Below are positions 17,548 through 26,260 of a stretch of 64,000 nt of DNA, piece after piece. The stretch lies in contig JAEUQI010000001.1 in assembly GCA_016789145.1 (NCBI GenBank), forward strand, positions 27,875 to 91,874. Direction: 5' to 3'. A program made the translations under genes and the position numbers. Position 1 is the stretch's first letter, and every line of letters starts with the position of its first letter. The notes beneath the pieces are model-generated. The model ran no database searches and was not told the DNA's origin. It worked only from the letters and a program-made list of their open reading frames with translations. Source of the DNA: Blastocatellia bacterium (GTDB lineage: Bacteria; Acidobacteriota; Blastocatellia; Pyrinomonadales; Pyrinomonadaceae).

Positions 17548-19884
17548 ATGGCAATCACGGAATTCCAGGCATCACGAAAGCCCAACAGGCAAAATGCGGA
17601 CCGGATTCAACGCATACGGCACGAATTATTGAGTTCTTGTTTCGGTCCGCATAATGGGGAGACCTTCCTATTTACATTTCTAGACTACCTCCACTTGCTT
17701 CTCCAACCGGGTCCCGACTCCCCTTTAGCCTTTAGTCTTTGGAGCAACGAAACTTGCGTCTATTCATCGTTTCGAGATCTGTATTATACGGGTAGGTACC
17801 CAAGCCTAAAACAAGAGAGTCTAAGATTGGCAAGTTGCTATATACGACTTTTCCCCGATCCCGACCAAGACCAGTACAAACTCCTTGTACATAGAGTTGC
17901 AACCGATCGTCTCAAGGATCTCGAAGATAAGTCGGCGACTTGGTGTAATCACACGTTACAGGCCGAAATACTCCCGATCGCAGATGAGCATTTTTTATCA
18001 CAGATTTTCTGGCTCTTACATTCGAGTGATAAGGCTGCTGGTCCAGATCTCGCAATGTTCCCGCGGTTCAGTGAGCTTCTGACCGCCACTATGAAAAGCG
18101 AAAGGCCTTCCTACCCAAGTTCTAGCCTTCCAGAGAATATTGAGAGTGCTTTCGATATAGAGCGCTCCCGTAAATTCTTGGATCCATTCCGAGATGTGCT
18201 CGAGGAGGTTTTTAAGGAAATCAGCCCCGGTCGTCCAGCACACGCAAAACCTGATCTCGGTAACGTGTTTTGTGTTATTAGAACTGTCCAACACAAAGCG
18301 AAAAGATTAGAGGCATTTCCGTATACTGCGAACCTACTGCTGTCCTCGGGCCAAGTCACCGCACTCGGCGAGTCTTGCGGATCAGTGTGTGACCGAGAAG
18401 CCTGTCCCGACGGCGAGACCACGCCCGCAGAATGTTTGTATTCACTCGAAACGGCGCTCGGGCTCAACTCGAGATCTGCTGCCGATGTTACATTTTGCTC
18501 AGGAATTATCGATTTTGGCCGTCGGCCAAATGACCTTGTCTGGGATAGAGTCGACACCTCGAATCCGGCGGAGCAACGAAGGGTCGCCATGGAGAAAAAA
18601 ATATACCCTCGAAGTAATCCCGGAGAGCCATCCCCCTCACTGTATTACGTTCCGGTGCATGTTAATGGAATACCATGGCTCGTACTCTTTATATTCACGC
18701 CGGCAGATGGAAAGGATGACCAGAAGAGATGGGACGACAATTTAGCTTTCTATCGAAACGCTACTCATAAGGCTTTGGCGTATCTAAGATGGAGAGCAGA
18801 AGAGGTATACGCAGAAATCCTTGCGGCCTCGGCCTTTGACAATGTAACCGCTTGGAGTTTAGACCCCTCCTCCGCTGAAAAGGCAATAAACCTCGCGTGG
18901 GATACTGCCTCAAGAGTGTTTCCATTTCCGCGGGTTACCATTCATCGGTCGCACCCGGATTTCGTTTCCGAAGATGTCAACTGTGCTCCTTTGCCTCCAA
19001 TACCCGGGCGAGGTTATTGGCGAATTGAAATGGAGAGTGACGTGTCAGTCTGGGGGGCTCGGCAGGTCGAATGGGGTCGTGTGGACATTTCTGTTCTGTT
19101 CAAGAAGGTCACCGCGAAACTTGCGGATCGCATACGCTCATGGGAGGCAGTAAGTAGAGTTGAGGCAGATAGGTCTGTCGCATACGTCTCTCATTTGCTA
19201 CTGACGCCGATCAGTGAGGTCATGAACGCAGCTGAGTCGCTGCCAAAAAGTGCAAAGAAGAAAAGTGTCTTGTCGAAACTCGACGGGTTGCGTGAGTTCG
19301 GAAGATTCGCGATGGCGACCGTAGACCCGAAGAAGGGCGCTGGTTTGGTTGGAGCGATGGAGGTACTTGGCCATAACGAATTTGTGGATTTTCTGTGCGG
19401 CCGTTGCAGCGTTCGATTGGCCACTCTCGTTGAAGAGCACGTTTCAGGTGATTCGGATATACGGCATATTGCCGTCCAATGGATTGCAAATCTGGAATCG
19501 TCCAAGATCGATTCCAAACTGAACGAAAGGATGGCCGTAAAATATCATCCGAAGCAGGCAAGGATTGTCGTAGATGAAGCAATCGCCAACGCGGTTCTCG
19601 GCACCGTTGGCTCTGACCTGGTGTTGAGTCTCTCACTTGTCTCTGACGATAAGGGATGGATATGGCTGCAAGTGATAAATTCTACGGTGCTTCCGCCAAA
19701 GGAGCTGAAACGGCTGATCGATAGCGCGAATGGAGGAAGTTCCGACATGCTCGGCGTCGCAAATCTACGAGCGGCCTCGCGAGCAATCAACTTTCCGGAC
19801 CCGATTTGGTTTGTTAGCGACACCTCCCATTTTGGAATTAAAGCTGTAGTTGGTTCATTCAGGGAAGCAGCCGAGGATAAATAA
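17548..19884 (+). CDS. large divergent histidine-kinase-like sensor
   Basis: 778 aa with no membrane segment or signal peptide, so cytoplasmic. Residues 1 to about 500 are not recognised; they include a Cys cluster (CGSVCDREACP..C, about 276-293) that could bind metal or an iron-sulfur centre, and a GAF-like stretch. Around 546 comes SHLLLTPIS, resembling the H-box HELRTPL of histidine kinases, followed by helices and a GHKL-like domain with N-box DEAIANAV (about 676) and a degenerate GVANL box. It is not certain that it is an active kinase, since the G boxes are weak. It is followed one base later by the sigma-54 activator, so these are presumably a signalling pair for the upstream enzyme and transporter. 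Confidence 0.7.
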   Translation: MAITEFQASRKPNRQNADRIQRIRHELLSSCFGPHNGETFLFTFLDYLHLLLQPGPDSPLAFSLWSNETCVYSSFRDLYYTGRYPSLKQESLRLASCYIRLFPDPDQDQYKLLVHRVATDRLKDLEDKSATWCNHTLQAEILPIADEHFLSQIFWLLHSSDKAAGPDLAMFPRFSELLTATMKSERPSYPSSSLPENIESAFDIERSRKFLDPFRDVLEEVFKEISPGRPAHAKPDLGNVFCVIRTVQHKAKRLEAFPYTANLLLSSGQVTALGESCGSVCDREACPDGETTPAECLYSLETALGLNSRSAADVTFCSGIIDFGRRPNDLVWDRVDTSNPAEQRRVAMEKKIYPRSNPGEPSPSLYYVPVHVNGIPWLVLFIFTPADGKDDQKRWDDNLAFYRNATHKALAYLRWRAEEVYAEILAASAFDNVTAWSLDPSSAEKAINLAWDTASRVFPFPRVTIHRSHPDFVSEDVNCAPLPPIPGRGYWRIEMESDVSVWGARQVEWGRVDISVLFKKVTAKLADRIRSWEAVSRVEADRSVAYVSHLLLTPISEVMNAAESLPKSAKKKSVLSKLDGLREFGRFAMATVDPKKGAGLVGAMEVLGHNEFVDFLCGRCSVRLATLVEEHVSGDSDIRHIAVQWIANLESSKIDSKLNERMAVKYHPKQARIVVDEAIANAVLGTVGSDLVLSLSLVSDDKGWIWLQVINSTVLPPKELKRLIDSANGGSSDMLGVANLRAASRAINFPDPIWFVSDTSHFGIKAVVGSFREAAEDK

Positions 19885-19885
19885 A

Positions 19886-21562
19886 ATGCCAATGTTAGGA
19901 CAGCGCAAGTCGAACACCCTCAGAATCCTAGTCTTAGACGACAACATCGGAGCAGTGTCGGGCGATATCAGATCGGCTTTGAGAGAACACCTTTCCGTAG
20001 TTATCGATGATCTTACTGGACTGGGCGGTAAGGACAGCAGTCCGTTTTTGGTTCCAAATCTGATCAGTGGAGAAAAGGTATTTTTGATTTTTCGGTGTAA
20101 CAAGGTGTCTGACGCGGCGTTGGAAACGGTCCGTGCCCAAATTGAGGCCGGGACATTCGGTCGGGACTTCGATCTTGTTTTGCTCGACGACAATTGGAGG
20201 GGCCACGATTTTGGTGGTCAAGAAGTTTTGTTGCCTCTGGCCTTCGCGAATTTGCATGGTTCTGGAGAGGGGTTGCCGATCGTTGCACTTTTCACACAGC
20301 ACTGGGATACAGACAGGATCCAAAGATACTTTCGTTCGATTTTCGAGGGGGAGATTGATTGGAATCGAATCGCAGCATGTCCGAAAAATGATCCGATCCA
20401 ATTCATCAGCCTCCTTTTTCGCGCCCTTGGAACGAAGAGGGCCTCTCTCCAACACGAAGAGACAATGGAAGCTCTCATTGAAGCGGAGGTTGCACTACAG
20501 GTGATAGGATCATCCAAAAATAAGTATCCTGAAATCGTTGGCGACAGCAAGCCTATGATTGCGCTGAAGCGTCTGATTGATCGCGTCGCAGAAAGCGATG
20601 GGCGGATAGTTATTGAAGGAGAAAGTGGTGTCGGGAAGGAGTTGGTGGCAAAAGCTATTCACAATAATAGTTCGCGGAAAGATAAAACTTTCATCGGCCT
20701 GAATTGCGGTGCTCTTGCCGAAACATTACTTGAGAGTGAGCTTTTTGGACACAAAAAGGGATCTTTCACTGGAGCGACAGAGAACAAGATCGGATTTCTA
20801 CAGGCGGGTAACGGTGGAACGCTTTTTCTCGATGAAATCAATAACATGTCGCCTGCTTTACAAGCTAAATTGTTGAGGGCACTGCAAGAGAAGGAAGTTA
20901 TGCCTGTCGGAGCGACGAGCCCCGTTCCCTTTGATACGCGTATCATTTCAGCGAGCAGCGAGAATCTTGAAGGGCTAGTGAACGAAGGACGCTTTAGAGG
21001 AGACCTCTACTATCGATTAAATGTAGTTCCCTTGTATATACCACCTCTTAGAGACCGCAAAGGCGATTTGCCTGCCTTGGTGGATCACTTCCTGAAGCGA
21101 TTTCGTATTGGAAACTGCTTCTTCTCGGAAGCTGCTGTCGAGACACTATCGGCTTACCAATGGCCCGGCAATGTTCGAGAACTTGAGAACGTAATAGAGC
21201 GGGTCAGCATAATTAGGGACAAAAATACTCAAGAACTCAGTATCGATTTGCTTCCAGATAATATGAAAGGTGATTTTACACCTCTAGTTAATAGAGAATT
21301 CGACGGAAAAGCTATTTTCGAGGAATGCTTACGGCTCGAGGTCATTAGGGACAACTCCAAGGATAAGAAGTACAAACTAATGTTGAAATTATGTGAGGCG
21401 GGCGGCGAGGAAGTGACCGACGAAGAGCTTCGATCAATTGGGTTCGAACCGGGCAGCACAAATCTTTCCTCGACCCAAACCGTGCTTAGAAAATCGATGA
21501 TAGGGAAAGAAATTGGTTGGAAAATCGCCAGTGGGAGAGTGGCTCTAATACGAGACCGGTAG
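19886..21562 (+). CDS. sigma-54 enhancer-binding protein with divergent receiver domain
   Basis: 558 aa from ATG 19886 (GAGGA 8 bases upstream; the longer frame from TTG 19850 overlaps the kinase). Residues about 8-160 are receiver-like: LRILVLDDN and DLVLLDDNW (about 91-99) supply acidic residues, but with an insertion relative to typical receivers. The AAA+ domain has Walker A GESGVGKE (about 243), the sigma-54 loop GSFTGA (about 292), LFLDEI, and the FRGDLYYRLNV and PLRDRKGDLP motifs. The C-terminus (about 470-558) lacks an obvious Fis-type helix-turn-helix and may use another fold to bind DNA. Predicted to activate the promoter at 13366 and the one at 23951. Confidence 0.9.
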   Translation: MPMLGQRKSNTLRILVLDDNIGAVSGDIRSALREHLSVVIDDLTGLGGKDSSPFLVPNLISGEKVFLIFRCNKVSDAALETVRAQIEAGTFGRDFDLVLLDDNWRGHDFGGQEVLLPLAFANLHGSGEGLPIVALFTQHWDTDRIQRYFRSIFEGEIDWNRIAACPKNDPIQFISLLFRALGTKRASLQHEETMEALIEAEVALQVIGSSKNKYPEIVGDSKPMIALKRLIDRVAESDGRIVIEGESGVGKELVAKAIHNNSSRKDKTFIGLNCGALAETLLESELFGHKKGSFTGATENKIGFLQAGNGGTLFLDEINNMSPALQAKLLRALQEKEVMPVGATSPVPFDTRIISASSENLEGLVNEGRFRGDLYYRLNVVPLYIPPLRDRKGDLPALVDHFLKRFRIGNCFFSEAAVETLSAYQWPGNVRELENVIERVSIIRDKNTQELSIDLLPDNMKGDFTPLVNREFDGKAIFEECLRLEVIRDNSKDKKYKLMLKLCEAGGEEVTDEELRSIGFEPGSTNLSSTQTVLRKSMIGKEIGWKIASGRVALIRDR

Positions 21563-21699
21563 CCCCGGCAGCAACGAATGAAACTAGACCATCACGGAAC
21601 GGTATCTCACTGGACATCGGAAACCAACTGACCTAAGCCTCCGCAAGTGCACCGATCATGTGGGTCACCGCTTATTCCAGTCTGGTCCACCCGCCCCCG

Positions 21700-22055
21700 C
21701 CGCGTTGGCAACAACGGCAGCAATGTTTTAGGTGTCGCGGCCAACTACGACGCCCACGGATGCCGCCCGTCCGTCAAGATCACCCATTTTACGAGCTGAT
21801 CGGCCGCGGCCTCATAAATCTGGCCGAAAAGACCGTCCAGATAGATACCGACCGAATTGACCGACCCGGGCCGGATCAGCCTGTCGATGGTCATTTGTAG
21901 GACAGGCGTGCGGTTTCTGTCCTGCATGATACGTGCCGCTTCAGCTTTGGCCTTATCATCTTGTTCTCTGCCGACCGCCTCGACTAACGTATGATTTGAG
22001 CCTTAACAAGGTCTGATTTCTGTACTTTAGCTTCTATAGTCTTAGGCCGACATCC
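21700..22055 (-). pseudogene. decayed partial copy of the adjacent VWA-like gene
   Basis: Minus-strand words from 22050 to 21745 follow the C-terminal part of the 22095-23894 product: PKTIEAKVQKSDL, a broken EQDDKAKAEAARI, MQDRNR, YLDGLFGQIYEAAADQL and ILTDGR. Stops and a frameshift interrupt the copy between 21930 and 22010, and the end is scrambled. It lies immediately downstream of the intact gene, as a tandem partial duplication would. Confidence 0.75.
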
Positions 22056-22094
22056 CGTTTCTTTTGGTTGGCGGCACACCAACGTACCGAATCG

Positions 22095-23894
22095 TTAGTT
22101 TGTCGCCGCCGCGGCGGCGACCGCCTTGGAAACGGCGGATGCAATGGCGGGATTATCCGGCGAAATAACAACCGCCCAAGGACAGGCATCGAGGACCATC
22201 TTCTTGCGGATCGTGAAATCCTCACGTCCCGCAGCAGGGTCGCCCGGTATGATCATCACTACCACAGCCTTGTTTTTCTTAGGATTTAACAATGGCTGAA
22301 GTTGGCCCCGACCACGGCAGTTCTGGCGGCCGTCGGTCAGGATTATCCAGATCATAAGGTGATCGGCTGGTGCTTCGTCGATCTGCCCAAACACACCGTC
22401 GAGATCGGTACAGGCTGAGTTGATCGATGGCGATGGGATCAGCGTCTCGACGGTCACATCATTTAGAGCCTGGGCAACGGCGATGCGGTTTCGGTCTTGC
22501 ATTGTCGCTGACGCAGCGACCTTCGCCTTCTCGTCTTGCTCTTTTCGCGCGGCCTCGACTGAGGGTATGATCCCGGCCTCGCCCATGTCGGTTTTCTTTA
22601 CCTCAGCATCCATGATCTTAGGCATTTCGATCCGCTTCTTTGGTTCGGGAGCCCAACCGTTAGGACCGAACCAACCGACATTCACGACGGCGGCCTTGTG
22701 TTCAAGGACAATGTCAGGTAGATCCCGCTTCAAGTTTTCGCCGCCCGCTCGATACGCCGGTTCATTCTTGACGCCGGAAGCATCGGCTAAAAGCTGTACG
22801 GTTGCACTTTGCTCGACCGGCACCGCTGTAACCTGCGACGGTTCGACACAGCCCGACAAGCCCAATGCCGCAATGGCGATCAGGATCGCTGCCAGAGTTC
22901 CGGTCGGGCCGGCTCCACGGCCATTCGCAGGTAGTCCGGGCGATCCGTTTGGGTCCGCCGCCGTATCGGCTACAGTCGTAATGGTTGTTGTCTGAACAGG
23001 CATTCTCGCAGCTGAAGGTAGCGACATAAGTTCGGATGGGGTAATAGTACCGAAAACCGCCGCCGGGATGGGAGGCGGCGGCACCGGTAATGCCGGAGTT
23101 GCAGGTGGTAACGTGCCTGCAACGCCGTTGTTGTTCGGGCCGTCGAGCCTGCGAAGCTCATCAGTCCAGGCGTGATACGCATTCAAGATCAGCACACGCT
23201 CGGAAAGCAGGGCCTGATATTCTCGAGAGTCGTCAACCGACCACATCAAAATATCGCCGATCACCTTTAGGCTCGATCCGAATATAATAAATGAAGCGGC
23301 GGCGATGAACGGCGCAGCGCTCAGCAAGGGGCTGATAGCAAGCAAGCTGCTGCCGGGCAATAACCTCGCAGCCACGAACAGTGTACCCGCAAAGAGCATT
23401 GTCAAAAATGACGGCAACGCAACGTAACGCGTCAAGATCTGCAATGTCCGCGGAGGATCGCCAATCTTATCGGCCAGCACATGGAGGCCACGCTCGACCA
23501 CAAAGGCGAACGCCCAGGTTAGGATTCCGACGCCGAGACCGACCGCAGTGCTCGTAAAAACCGATTCCCACTTTTCAAAAACGAGCGCCGCTGCCGTAAC
23601 CGCCGCGAGGACAACCTCGATCGCGATCGAGACTTGGCCGCCACCGCGATACCGACGACCTTTACGCGTTTGGTCATTAAGCTCGTTTGGTTTCTCGTCT
23701 GCTCGGACCGGGCGGCCGAACTCAGACTTGCGCCGTCGAAACTTCTCGATGCGGCTCAAGATATACTCACTGATGCGATAATAAAGATCGCCGGCGAGGA
23801 TTATCGCTGCTTCAAGTGCACGCCTCCTGCCTGCAACATCGTCGCCCGTCGCGTCGATGTTTTGTTGGGCTTCCTTCAATTCCTTCTCAAACAT
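22095..23894 (-). CDS. membrane protein fused to a lipoprotein-like, VWA-type domain
   Basis: 599 aa from ATG 23894, which has a strong GGAGGG site 5 bases upstream and lies 45 bases after a predicted sigma-54 start; the longer frame to 23954 would begin before that start. Residues about 75-230 hold four or five membrane segments, followed by a Pro-rich linker (about 265-285). A second hydrophobic segment ends in the lipobox-like LGLSGC at about 355. After that comes a soluble domain with IWIILTDGR and a DxDG cluster, resembling a von Willebrand A or periplasmic binding fold. An internal lipobox after membrane helices suggests a fusion of two formerly separate genes. Function unknown; it is probably in the same regulon as the radical SAM operon. 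Confidence 0.75.
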   Translation of the reverse strand: MFEKELKEAQQNIDATGDDVAGRRRALEAAIILAGDLYYRISEYILSRIEKFRRRKSEFGRPVRADEKPNELNDQTRKGRRYRGGGQVSIAIEVVLAAVTAAALVFEKWESVFTSTAVGLGVGILTWAFAFVVERGLHVLADKIGDPPRTLQILTRYVALPSFLTMLFAGTLFVAARLLPGSSLLAISPLLSAAPFIAAASFIIFGSSLKVIGDILMWSVDDSREYQALLSERVLILNAYHAWTDELRRLDGPNNNGVAGTLPPATPALPVPPPPIPAAVFGTITPSELMSLPSAARMPVQTTTITTVADTAADPNGSPGLPANGRGAGPTGTLAAILIAIAALGLSGCVEPSQVTAVPVEQSATVQLLADASGVKNEPAYRAGGENLKRDLPDIVLEHKAAVVNVGWFGPNGWAPEPKKRIEMPKIMDAEVKKTDMGEAGIIPSVEAARKEQDEKAKVAASATMQDRNRIAVAQALNDVTVETLIPSPSINSACTDLDGVFGQIDEAPADHLMIWIILTDGRQNCRGRGQLQPLLNPKKNKAVVVMIIPGDPAAGREDFTIRKKMVLDACPWAVVISPDNPAIASAVSKAVAAAAATN

Positions 23895-23950
23895 ATAACC
23901 CTCCTTCAGGAAAAAGTAGATTCGAACTTTGCTGTTCGGCATTCTTAATT

Positions 23951-23965
23951 GCAACCTGTGTGCCA
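23951..23965 (-). promoter_or_regulatory. sigma-54 promoter of the membrane/VWA-like gene
   Basis: On the minus strand TGGCACACAGGTTGC is an exact -24/-12 match with a 5-base spacer, flanked by a 5' C and 3' A as in the consensus. Transcription should start near 23939, giving a 45-base leader to ATG 23894. Confidence 0.8.
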
Positions 23966-24042
23966 GGAGAACACGCAGGGTTAACCTATTGAGAAGAAAG
24001 AGCTTAGCTGGGAGCGTGGTGAGATCTTGAAAGGACCATCAC

Positions 24043-24073
24043 ACATGACATCACGTCATGTCAGTCAGTGACA
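24043..24073. promoter_or_regulatory. candidate enhancer: two adjacent dyads upstream of a sigma-54 promoter
   Basis: ACATGAC-ATCAC-GTCATGT is a perfect 7-bp inverted repeat (24043-24061). TGTCA-GTCAG-TGACA follows at 24059-24073 with the same 5-base spacer. Their centres lie about 101 and 115 bp from the -12 element at 23951. The first shares ATGACATCACGT with the site at 13281. Confidence 0.6.
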
Positions 24074-24394
24074 CCGGTGCAGATCGGCGCTCAACTTCCT
24101 TTGAACTCGTTCTTATGTTTGCGTCAGAGTAATTTGCTAGACACGATTTTGGTTTTTCGATCTGCTGTCAAAATCGATTTTGTGCCGATGAGAGGTGGCA
24201 GTCAGAGCCTGCGTATTGAGACGGGAAAGTTTACATCGGTAGTTAATGTCTTGATCGACAGATCCGACGTATTTGCACTCCAATTGTATCTTCGCCTTCT
24301 CACATAACGCAGTCTCATCGAACTTCGCTGCACCTCGCGACAAACCGATGCGCTTGGAATCCTATTTTTCATTAACGCGAAGAAAATCCGCCAT
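24074..24394. other. 321-bp gap, no gene recognised
   Basis: No ORF with family-like sequence or a ribosome-binding site is seen on either strand. It lies behind the 3' end of the integrase gene and upstream of the enhancer dyads. Confidence 0.4.
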
Positions 24395-25618
24395 TTAGTT
24401 GATAAGTTCGCTCTCCAATACAACACGGCCTTTGCCGATGTAGTCCGTCATTGCATCCGCTATATTTCGGACGGTCTGACTGCTTGGGTTGACGTAGCGA
24501 GCAAAGGTAGTCCATTGAGAATGCCCCGACACCTTCATGATCTCCATCGGCGGCAGACCAGCGTTGACCATCCTGGTGATCGCCGTGTGGCGAAGGTCGT
24601 GAAACTGCAGTCCGGCGATTCCCGCATCGGCAGATACCGTTGAAAACGATTTCTTAATATCAGTCAATCCGAAGACGGAGCTGTCTGGATCCTTAAGCGA
24701 TATATCCCATAGGCGCACGAGCTCGTCCGTGACCCGCTGCGTCATTCCAACGACTCGAGACTTTGAAGTTTTGCTATTGAAGGCGGTCACCGTGATCAAG
24801 CGTTGCTCAAAATCTACGTCCTTCCAGCGAAGTTTGAAGAGTTCTCCTTTTCGCATCGCGGTATCTAAGGCTACGACAACCAAAGCCCGCAGCAATTCCC
24901 TTCCGCCCTTCAATTTGGCTTTGATTTGCTTTCCGCTACGTTCGTAGGTGATCTCGCGTTCCCCTTCGCACGCAGCGAGAAATCGAGATTCTTCATCGAA
25001 CGACATCGTACGTTCTCGCTTAACCTCATCTGAGGTTGAGATCAGAGGAGTTCCGAGTTCAAATGGTGATTGGTGGATCCATCCGTTCTGTACCGCGAAC
25101 CGCATCATCGTTCGCATCAGAGCGAGCGTCCGGTTGACGTCTGCTATACTCCGCTCACCGCGCTTCGATTTGGTTTTCAGGCGCAAGGCTTTGAACTCCT
25201 CGATATCAGTGTGAGAAATATTGCGTAACAGGTAGGCACCAAAATGTTGTTTCAACACTCCTAGGTAGTGGAGAACCGGTTTCACTGATCGCAGGCCAGC
25301 GACCTTCCGTTCGGCACCGTTGTTACCATGATACTCAGCCGGTTTAAGCTTGTGCTTTTTGTAGGCCTCAGCCAGCTTGCGAAACGTGACTTTATCGCCC
25401 TCGATTGCCTTCTCGCCACGCCTGCTATACTTATCCTGTAATTCGTCCCGCAGACGCCGAGCGTGGCTCTTATTGTCGGCTTTTGCGACGTATTGCTTCT
25501 TCTTTCCATTGCCGTCAATGCGAATAATTCGAGCATAAAAGTACGTATTTCCGTCTTTTTCTTTCTTTTGTATAATACCCCAATCGCGAGAACTCTTTTC
25601 ATTAGCCGTATTTACCAT
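24395..25618 (-). CDS. tyrosine-type site-specific integrase
   Basis: 407 aa. The N-terminal SAM-like/core-binding domain spans about 75-190; the catalytic domain has Arg256 (ALDTAMRKGEL), a likely Lys in the beta hairpin at about 285, HDLRHT with His340 and Arg343, GHSQ with His366, and the nucleophile Tyr375 (FARYVN). All residues for strand exchange are present, so it could be active. Its start lies about 150 bases from the tRNA-Thr 3' fragment at 25770, the usual position of an integrase next to its att site. It marks a genomic island to its left. Confidence 0.93.
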   Translation of the reverse strand: MVNTANEKSSRDWGIIQKKEKDGNTYFYARIIRIDGNGKKKQYVAKADNKSHARRLRDELQDKYSRRGEKAIEGDKVTFRKLAEAYKKHKLKPAEYHGNNGAERKVAGLRSVKPVLHYLGVLKQHFGAYLLRNISHTDIEEFKALRLKTKSKRGERSIADVNRTLALMRTMMRFAVQNGWIHQSPFELGTPLISTSDEVKRERTMSFDEESRFLAACEGEREITYERSGKQIKAKLKGGRELLRALVVVALDTAMRKGELFKLRWKDVDFEQRLITVTAFNSKTSKSRVVGMTQRVTDELVRLWDISLKDPDSSVFGLTDIKKSFSTVSADAGIAGLQFHDLRHTAITRMVNAGLPPMEIMKVSGHSQWTTFARYVNPSSQTVRNIADAMTDYIGKGRVVLESELIN

Positions 25619-25769
25619 GGATTTTTACTCACACCTTTACTCACACCTTGGGCGATATTTCGGGATAATTCTAGCAATTTCAAGATGACTCGTCAATCCC
25701 CTAACCCATTATTCTATTGCATGTTACAGCTATTTGAGGCCTTGAGAGAAGTTGAGAAAATTGGCGTTT

Positions 25770-25895
25770 TTCGATTCGTAATCGAAAGGTCGTCGGTTCG
25801 ACTCCGATGGGCGGCTCCACATTAGACTGCATTACATATAATACATTCCGAATAACAAAGCGGCTCGCAAGAGCCGCTTTTCTTATCTGCAAAGG
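25770..25895 (+). repeat. direct repeat copy 1 with tRNA-Thr 3' fragment (att-like)
   Basis: This 126-bp segment repeats 26991-27115 with only two substitutions and one short indel. It begins in the anticodon loop of tRNA-Thr and includes its 3' end with CCA (25770-25819), a spacer and the hairpin terminator. No 5' half of a tRNA precedes it. Such a fragment next to an integrase is what an attR left by integration into a tRNA gene looks like. Confidence 0.8.
25857..25882 (+). terminator. Rho-independent terminator in repeat copy 1
   Basis: AAAGCGGCTC-GCAA-GAGCCGCTTTT: ten-pair stem with a tetraloop and a T run. It is identical to the terminator of the intact tRNA. Confidence 0.8.
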
Positions 25896-25996
25896 TTGGC
25901 ATCGCCTTACGCTATTTCAGCCTCATTACTGTGAACGACTACGCAGCAACGTGAAAGTCATTCCAAATTCGATAAACTTCGGATACAATACTATCG

Positions 25997-26260
25997 ATGA
26001 AACCAGGCGAAGACATTGTCGAACGAGGCATCAACGATCTACGAACCGGAGTTGAGACGGTCGATTCGCTACTCGTTTTGATCGGCGCACCTCGCTTGAG
26101 ACGACTTGGCTTCGACGTGCCAAACAGCGTTGTCGCATCGCCCGAACATCGCCTCTATCAATTGCTTCAGCGATCCCACGCCAACGCTGCTCATTCCAAA
26201 TACAATGCCCTCATCCGCCGTTTAGTAAGCTTCGAACGAGCCTCGGAATGCGCGAACTAG
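25997..26260 (+). CDS. small protein, likely partner of the nucleotidyltransferase gene
   Basis: 87 aa, highly charged and helical (GEDIVERGINDLRTGVETVDSLLVLIGAPRLRRLG). It overlaps the start of the next gene by 13 bases, so the two are coupled. Not recognised as a named family. The arrangement of a small first gene followed by a MNT/AbiEii-like nucleotidyltransferase is typical of toxin-antitoxin pairs. ATG 25997 follows a weak ribosome-binding site. Confidence 0.65.
   Translation: MKPGEDIVERGINDLRTGVETVDSLLVLIGAPRLRRLGFDVPNSVVASPEHRLYQLLQRSHANAAHSKYNALIRRLVSFERASECAN

Noticed and set aside
24202..24426. 74-codon minus-strand ORF after the integrase
   Set aside because: It has unusual composition, no start signal, and overlaps the integrase 3' end out of frame.
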